DNA from: Lutibaculum baratangense AMV1
Lineage (GTDB): Bacteria; Pseudomonadota; Alphaproteobacteria; Rhizobiales; Tepidamorphaceae
Direction of reading: 5' to 3'
DNA: 64,000 nt
NCBI RefSeq assembly: GCF_000496075.1
Contig: NZ_AWXZ01000040.1
Coordinates: 124,001-188,000, forward strand
The position numbers were made by a program, and so were the translations under genes. Positions 61,144 to 64,000 of the stretch are shown here, piece by piece (positions within the stretch are counted from its first letter, which is position 1; the number at the start of each line of letters is the position of its first letter). Below the pieces are notes generated by a model that was given only the letters and a program-made list of their open reading frames with translations, made no database searches and was not told the origin of the DNA.

Positions 61144-62379
61144 GTGGCTTTGAAAGCAATTTCGCTCTTCACGGGCGTTGGAGGTCTTGATTATGGGTTC
61201 GAGGCCGCCGGCTTCGGAACCGAGGTGGCGCTCGATATCGATCCCGTGGCCTGCCACACGCTGAGACTGAACCGCCCTTGGCGCGTGCTTGAGAAGCCCA
61301 TCAAGGAAACCACGGCGGAGGAGTTGCTAGACGAGTCTCGACTTCTCCCGCGGCAAGCGGATGTCCTCATCGGAGGGCCACCCTGTCAGCCGTTCTCCAA
61401 GTCGGGATATTGGGCACGAGGCTCTGCCTCACGAATGGAGGATCCTCGTGCGGAGACGCTTCAAGGGTATCTGGACATTCTTGAAGGGACGCTGCCGAGG
61501 GTCTTTCTGATAGAGAACGTGCCTGGCCTGAACTACCGAGGTAAGAATGAGGGCTTCGAGGCCATCCAACGTGGCATTGACGCCATTAACGAGAGACGGG
61601 GCACAAGCTACAGGATATCTGTTGCAGCCCTGAATGCCGCTTCGTATGGGGTGCCTCAGCTGCGAGAGCGGGTGTTCATCGTCGGGTCTCGCGAAGGGGC
61701 GAAGTTCAGATTTCCAAGGCCGACTCACAGGCTTCCCTTCCGACCGGATTCCGATCAGGGGTTGGAACCCTGCAGAACTGTTTGGGACGCGATCGGTGAT
61801 CTGCCCTCGGCGTTGAACGATGCGGAACTCGGTATGAGAGGGAAGTGGGCAGATCTCCTGCCAACAATTCCCGAGGGCCAAAACTACCTGTGGCACACTG
61901 ATCGAGGAGGCGGCCTTCCGCTTTTTGGGTGGCGTCGTCGATACTGGAGCTTTCTGCTGAAGCTGTCGAAGTCGCTTCCATCATGGACCATTCAGGCGCA
62001 GCCGGGACCAGCGACGGGTCCGTTTCATTGGTCCAACCGCAAGCTTTCGGCGGTAGAGCTTGGACGAATTCAGACGTTTCCCGATGGCCTGACCTATGAT
62101 TGCCGTCACGCCGACGTACAGCGGCTTGTTGGCAATGCTGTTCCATCTGCCCTCGGCGAATTGCTGGCACGCGAGATAAGTTACCAATTGCTTGGTTGCG
62201 CGAAGATTGTCGCGCCTTTGTCGCTGATCCCGATGAAGCGTGGTGACATACCCGAGCCCGAGCCCATTGCACCTCTGCCAGCGAAGTACGCCTCAATGGT
62301 CGGGGAGCATGAAGATCATCCGGGGACCGGTAAGGGCTATCGGGCAACTGGATGGGCTGCTGCCGCAGTGACTGGGTAG
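61144..62379 (+). CDS. DNA (cytosine-5-)-methyltransferase
   Basis: The 411-residue enzyme methylates cytosine in a restriction-modification system. It shows motif I AISLFTGVGGLDYGFEAAGF (5-24), motif IV IGGPPCQPFSKSG with catalytic C81, motif VI FLIENVPGLN, motif VIII PQLRERVFIVGS, and motifs IX-X (RLVGNAVPSALGELLAREI) near residue 330. GTG 61144 is chosen because motif I follows directly and GGGGG lies 5 bases upstream. Target sequence is not predictable by eye. The C-terminal 70 residues extend past motif X. It sits between the nuclease and vsr. Confidence 0.93.
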   Translation: MALKAISLFTGVGGLDYGFEAAGFGTEVALDIDPVACHTLRLNRPWRVLEKPIKETTAEELLDESRLLPRQADVLIGGPPCQPFSKSGYWARGSASRMEDPRAETLQGYLDILEGTLPRVFLIENVPGLNYRGKNEGFEAIQRGIDAINERRGTSYRISVAALNAASYGVPQLRERVFIVGSREGAKFRFPRPTHRLPFRPDSDQGLEPCRTVWDAIGDLPSALNDAELGMRGKWADLLPTIPEGQNYLWHTDRGGGLPLFGWRRRYWSFLLKLSKSLPSWTIQAQPGPATGPFHWSNRKLSAVELGRIQTFPDGLTYDCRHADVQRLVGNAVPSALGELLAREISYQLLGCAKIVAPLSLIPMKRGDIPEPEPIAPLPAKYASMVGEHEDHPGTGKGYRATGWAAAAVTG

Positions 62380-62834
62380 TGCAAAGACGCGAGCGTGTAG
62401 TTCCTCAGGCCCCACCGCCGACATCAACGGGCGTCAGCGCGGTCATGCGCGGAAACAAGCGCTCGAACACAAAGCCCGAGATGATCGTGCGTTCGCTCTT
62501 GCACGCGGCAGGCTACCGCTATCGCCTCCACGCATCCGATCTTCCAGGCAGACCGGACATCGTCTTCCGATCACGAAAGAAGGTGATCTTTGTGCATGGG
62601 TGCTTTTGGCACCAGCATCCGGAACAGCACTGCCGTCTGCGAAAGCCCCCGAGGACGAATACGAGCTATTGGGGCCCTAAGCTCACTCGTAACGTGCAGA
62701 GAGATGTGGCGAACCAGATGGCGTTGGCTTCGAGGGAGTATGCAGTGCTTGTCATATGGGAGTGCGAGCTTCGATACCCCGTGCTCCTGCGGTCAAAGCT
62801 CGAGACGTTTCTCGGGCCCCCGCGGCGTGCCTAG
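62379..62834 (+). CDS. vsr: Very short patch repair endonuclease Vsr
   Basis: Vsr nicks DNA at T:G mismatches made by deamination of 5-methylcytosine at the cognate methylase's site. The 151 residues show VMRGNKRSNTKPEMIVRSLL, the catalytic D60 in LPGRPDIVF, H73 in VHGCFWHQH and the second His at 78, and NVQRDV near 105-110. Two starts are possible: GTG 62379, overlapping the methylase TAG by one base, and ATG 62352 inside the methylase. Its presence argues that the methylase product is a deamination-prone C5 site. Confidence 0.93.
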   Translation: MQRRERVVPQAPPPTSTGVSAVMRGNKRSNTKPEMIVRSLLHAAGYRYRLHASDLPGRPDIVFRSRKKVIFVHGCFWHQHPEQHCRLRKPPRTNTSYWGPKLTRNVQRDVANQMALASREYAVLVIWECELRYPVLLRSKLETFLGPPRRA

Positions 62835-62859
62835 ACTAGCTTGTGCGGGCTGCCCCGCC

Positions 62860-63453
62860 TCACATCAGCATCGGCCAGAGCGAGAGGACCAGCAGCGCGC
62901 CCATGGTGCGGTTGAACCATTTGAGGCGGGTGGGCTGTGCGAGCCAGGTCTTCAGCGCGGCGCCGAAGCCCGTCCAGGTCGTGACGCTGACGAGGGTGAC
63001 GAGGGTGAACACGACGACCATCACCGTGACGCTTCGCGCGTAGCGGGCGGGATCGGTGTAGGCGGCCGTCGCGGCGATCGCCATCGTCAGGCCCTTCGGG
63101 TTCACCCACTGGAAGGCCGCCGCCTGCAGGAAGCTCATCGGCGCGCCGGCGCGCTTCGCCTCGCCCATCGAGCGCGACAGCGCGATCTTCCAGGCGAGCC
63201 ACAGGAGATAGGCGCCGCCCAGGATTTTCACCGCGATCTGCAGCGCCGGCACCTCGCGGAAGATCGCGCCGAGCCCCAGCGCCACGACGAGCATCAGGAG
63301 CGCGAAGCCCCAGGTGATGCCCATCATGTGCGGGATCGTGCGGGTGAAGCCGAAATTCACCCCCGAGGTGACGAGCATCAGGTTGTTCGGCCCCGGCGTC
63401 ATCGCGCCCGCGAAGGCGAAGAGCGTGACGGCGAGGATCAGGTGCGCGTCCAT
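62860..63453 (-). CDS. LysE/RhtB-family amino-acid exporter
   Basis: The 197-residue membrane protein has six predicted spans and the family N-terminus FAGAMTPGPNNLMLVTSGVNF (in part, about 14-32), with GGAYLLWLAWKIA and QAAAFQWVNPKGLTMAIAA. RhtB-type relatives export amino acids or metabolites; the substrate is unknown. It is convergent with vsr, and its upstream region holds two palindromic elements next to ilvN. GC content returns to the chromosomal norm here, so the island ends before this gene. Confidence 0.92.
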   Translation of the reverse strand: MDAHLILAVTLFAFAGAMTPGPNNLMLVTSGVNFGFTRTIPHMMGITWGFALLMLVVALGLGAIFREVPALQIAVKILGGAYLLWLAWKIALSRSMGEAKRAGAPMSFLQAAAFQWVNPKGLTMAIAATAAYTDPARYARSVTVMVVVFTLVTLVSVTTWTGFGAALKTWLAQPTRLKWFNRTMGALLVLSLWPMLM

Positions 63454-63473
63454 CTCGGATGCCTGCGGGGTTA

Positions 63474-63521
63474 GATCACGATGATGTCTGGTCGAACCGA
63501 CCAGACATCATGAACGTGATC
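63474..63521. repeat. 48-bp composite palindrome
   Basis: ATGATGTCTGGTCG and CGACCAGACATCAT are perfect 14-bp arms around AAC; outer arms GATCACG and CGTGATC extend the structure with 3 unpaired bases on one side. It lies 20 bp upstream of the lysE-type gene and downstream of ilvN. It could terminate ilvN, act as an operator for the exporter, or be a mobile palindrome. Confidence 0.7.
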
Positions 63522-63534
63522 GATTCCAGGTTTG

Positions 63535-63583
63535 GAGCGGGATGCGGGCGGAAAACCGGTTCCCACTTTTCCTCATCCCGCTC
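63535..63583 (-). repeat. Dispersed Rhizobiales-type palindromic repeat at the ilvN stop
   Basis: GAGCGGGATG and CATCCCGCTC form the ends, and the minus-strand core reads AAAAGTGGGAACCGGTTTT. I recognise this core, between TAGAGC-type ends, as a short palindromic repeat scattered through many Rhizobiales genomes. It overlaps the ilvN stop codon by one base. Confidence 0.65.
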
Positions 63584-64000
63584 TACAGCGCCTGGGGCCC
63601 GCGCTGCAGCGCCGCGAGGCCGGTGCGGGCGACCTCGACGAGGCCGAGCGGCTTCATGATGGCGACGAACTCCTCGATCTTCGTCGCGCGGCCGGTGATC
63701 TCGAAGACGAGGTGGTTCGTCGTCGCGTCGACGACGCTCGCCTTGTAGGCGTCCGCGAGCCGCAGCGCCTCGACGCGGTTCTCGCCGCGGCCGGAGACCT
63801 TGACGAGGGCGAGCTCGCGCTCGAGCGGGCGGTTCGTCAGGGTGAGGTCGACGACCCGGTGCACCGGCACGATGCGCTCGAGCTGCGCGCGGATCTGCTC
63901 GATGACGGCCGGCGTGCCGGTGGTGACGATCGTGATGCGCGAGAGGTGCTTCTCGTGCTCCGTCTCCGAGACGGTGAGGGAATCGATATTGTAGCCCCGG
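63583..64000 (-). CDS. ilvN: Acetolactate synthase small subunit (5' end outside window)
   Basis: This regulatory subunit gives acetolactate synthase (IlvB/IlvI) its valine sensitivity in branched-chain amino-acid synthesis. The visible 138 residues start within the ACT domain (RGYNIDSLTVSETEHEKHLS) and include QIRAQLERIVPVHRVVDLTL, then the C-terminal domain ENRVEALRLADAYKASVVDA, TGRATKIEEFVAIMKPLGLV and the typical end VARTGLAALQRGP. The start codon lies beyond position 64000 on the minus strand. The stop is TAG at 63583-63585, overlapped by the palindromic repeat. Confidence 0.96.
   Translation of the reverse strand, partial: RGYNIDSLTVSETEHEKHLSRITIVTTGTPAVIEQIRAQLERIVPVHRVVDLTLTNRPLERELALVKVSGRGENRVEALRLADAYKASVVDATTNHLVFEITGRATKIEEFVAIMKPLGLVEVARTGLAALQRGPQAL

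Noticed and set aside
1-64000. tRNA, rRNA, insertion sequence or prophage
   Set aside because: No cloverleaf, transposase, integrase or phage structural gene was recognised on either strand.

Overview
The window is a high-GC chromosomal segment of an alphaproteobacterium, most likely Hyphomicrobiales (Rhizobiales). The evidence is a CtrA/SciP cell-cycle pair, a Caulobacter-like fliF-fliG-fliH(flbE)-fliN-flbD operon, a PmtA-like methyltransferase, and a dispersed palindrome at the end of ilvN whose core (AAAAGTGGGAACCGGTTTT) I associate with Rhizobiales genomes. No tRNA, rRNA, insertion sequence, prophage or CRISPR array was seen.

Layout. 1-746: ATPase of an amino-acid ABC importer. 847-3665: ctrA diverging from fliI-fliJ. 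3684-7358: operon of class IV aminotransferase, GNAT and sulfotransferase-like genes, then an ExoD-family gene and a MipA/OmpV porin-like gene. 7481-9613: flhA, preceded by a MarR-like gene remnant. 10449-14917: four-gene tctC-tctB-tctA-LVIVD-repeat operon. 14953-18070: LysR regulator divergent from an NmrA-type oxidoreductase, plus an AraC regulator. 18175-21573: subtilisin-like autotransporter. 21831-32460: main flagellar block (flbD, fliN, fliH, fliG, fliF, sciP, flgD, very long fliK). 32700-39418: housekeeping genes (mnmA, PmtA-like, HWE/HisKA_2-type kinase, adhP, ugd, rpsU, csp). 39617-43128: four-gene sulfotransfer cluster. 43396-50764: RecD-like helicase, CDF transporter, nonsense-bearing solute-binding gene, MFS transporter, HrpB helicase. 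50898-54951: two c-di-GMP genes. 55331-56509: ArsR/SRPBCC/DUF1801 cassette. 56656-59499: TamB-like protein lacking the C-terminal domain. 59895-62834: lower-GC restriction-modification island (nuclease, cytosine methylase, Vsr). 62860-64000: LysE exporter and the 3' part of ilvN.

How the genes fit together. The flagellar, ctrA and sciP genes form a regulatory unit. Near-consensus CtrA boxes (TTAA-N7-TTAA with one mismatch) lie upstream of fliI, flhA, fliF and sciP, and a variant with a 6-base spacer lies upstream of ctrA. A near-consensus sigma-54 promoter with a palindrome about 85 bp further upstream precedes fliK-flgD, as expected for FlbD activation. This matches a Caulobacter-type cascade of CtrA (early genes), then FlbD/sigma-54 (late genes), with SciP antagonising CtrA.

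Points most worth a second look: the arylsulfotransferase/EMC3-like/sulfotransferase cluster, the restriction-modification island with an unassigned PD-(D/E)XK nuclease, rpsU apparently starting at CTG, the in-frame TGA in the solute-binding gene, the TctCAB-LVIVD operon, and the truncated TamB next to the island.
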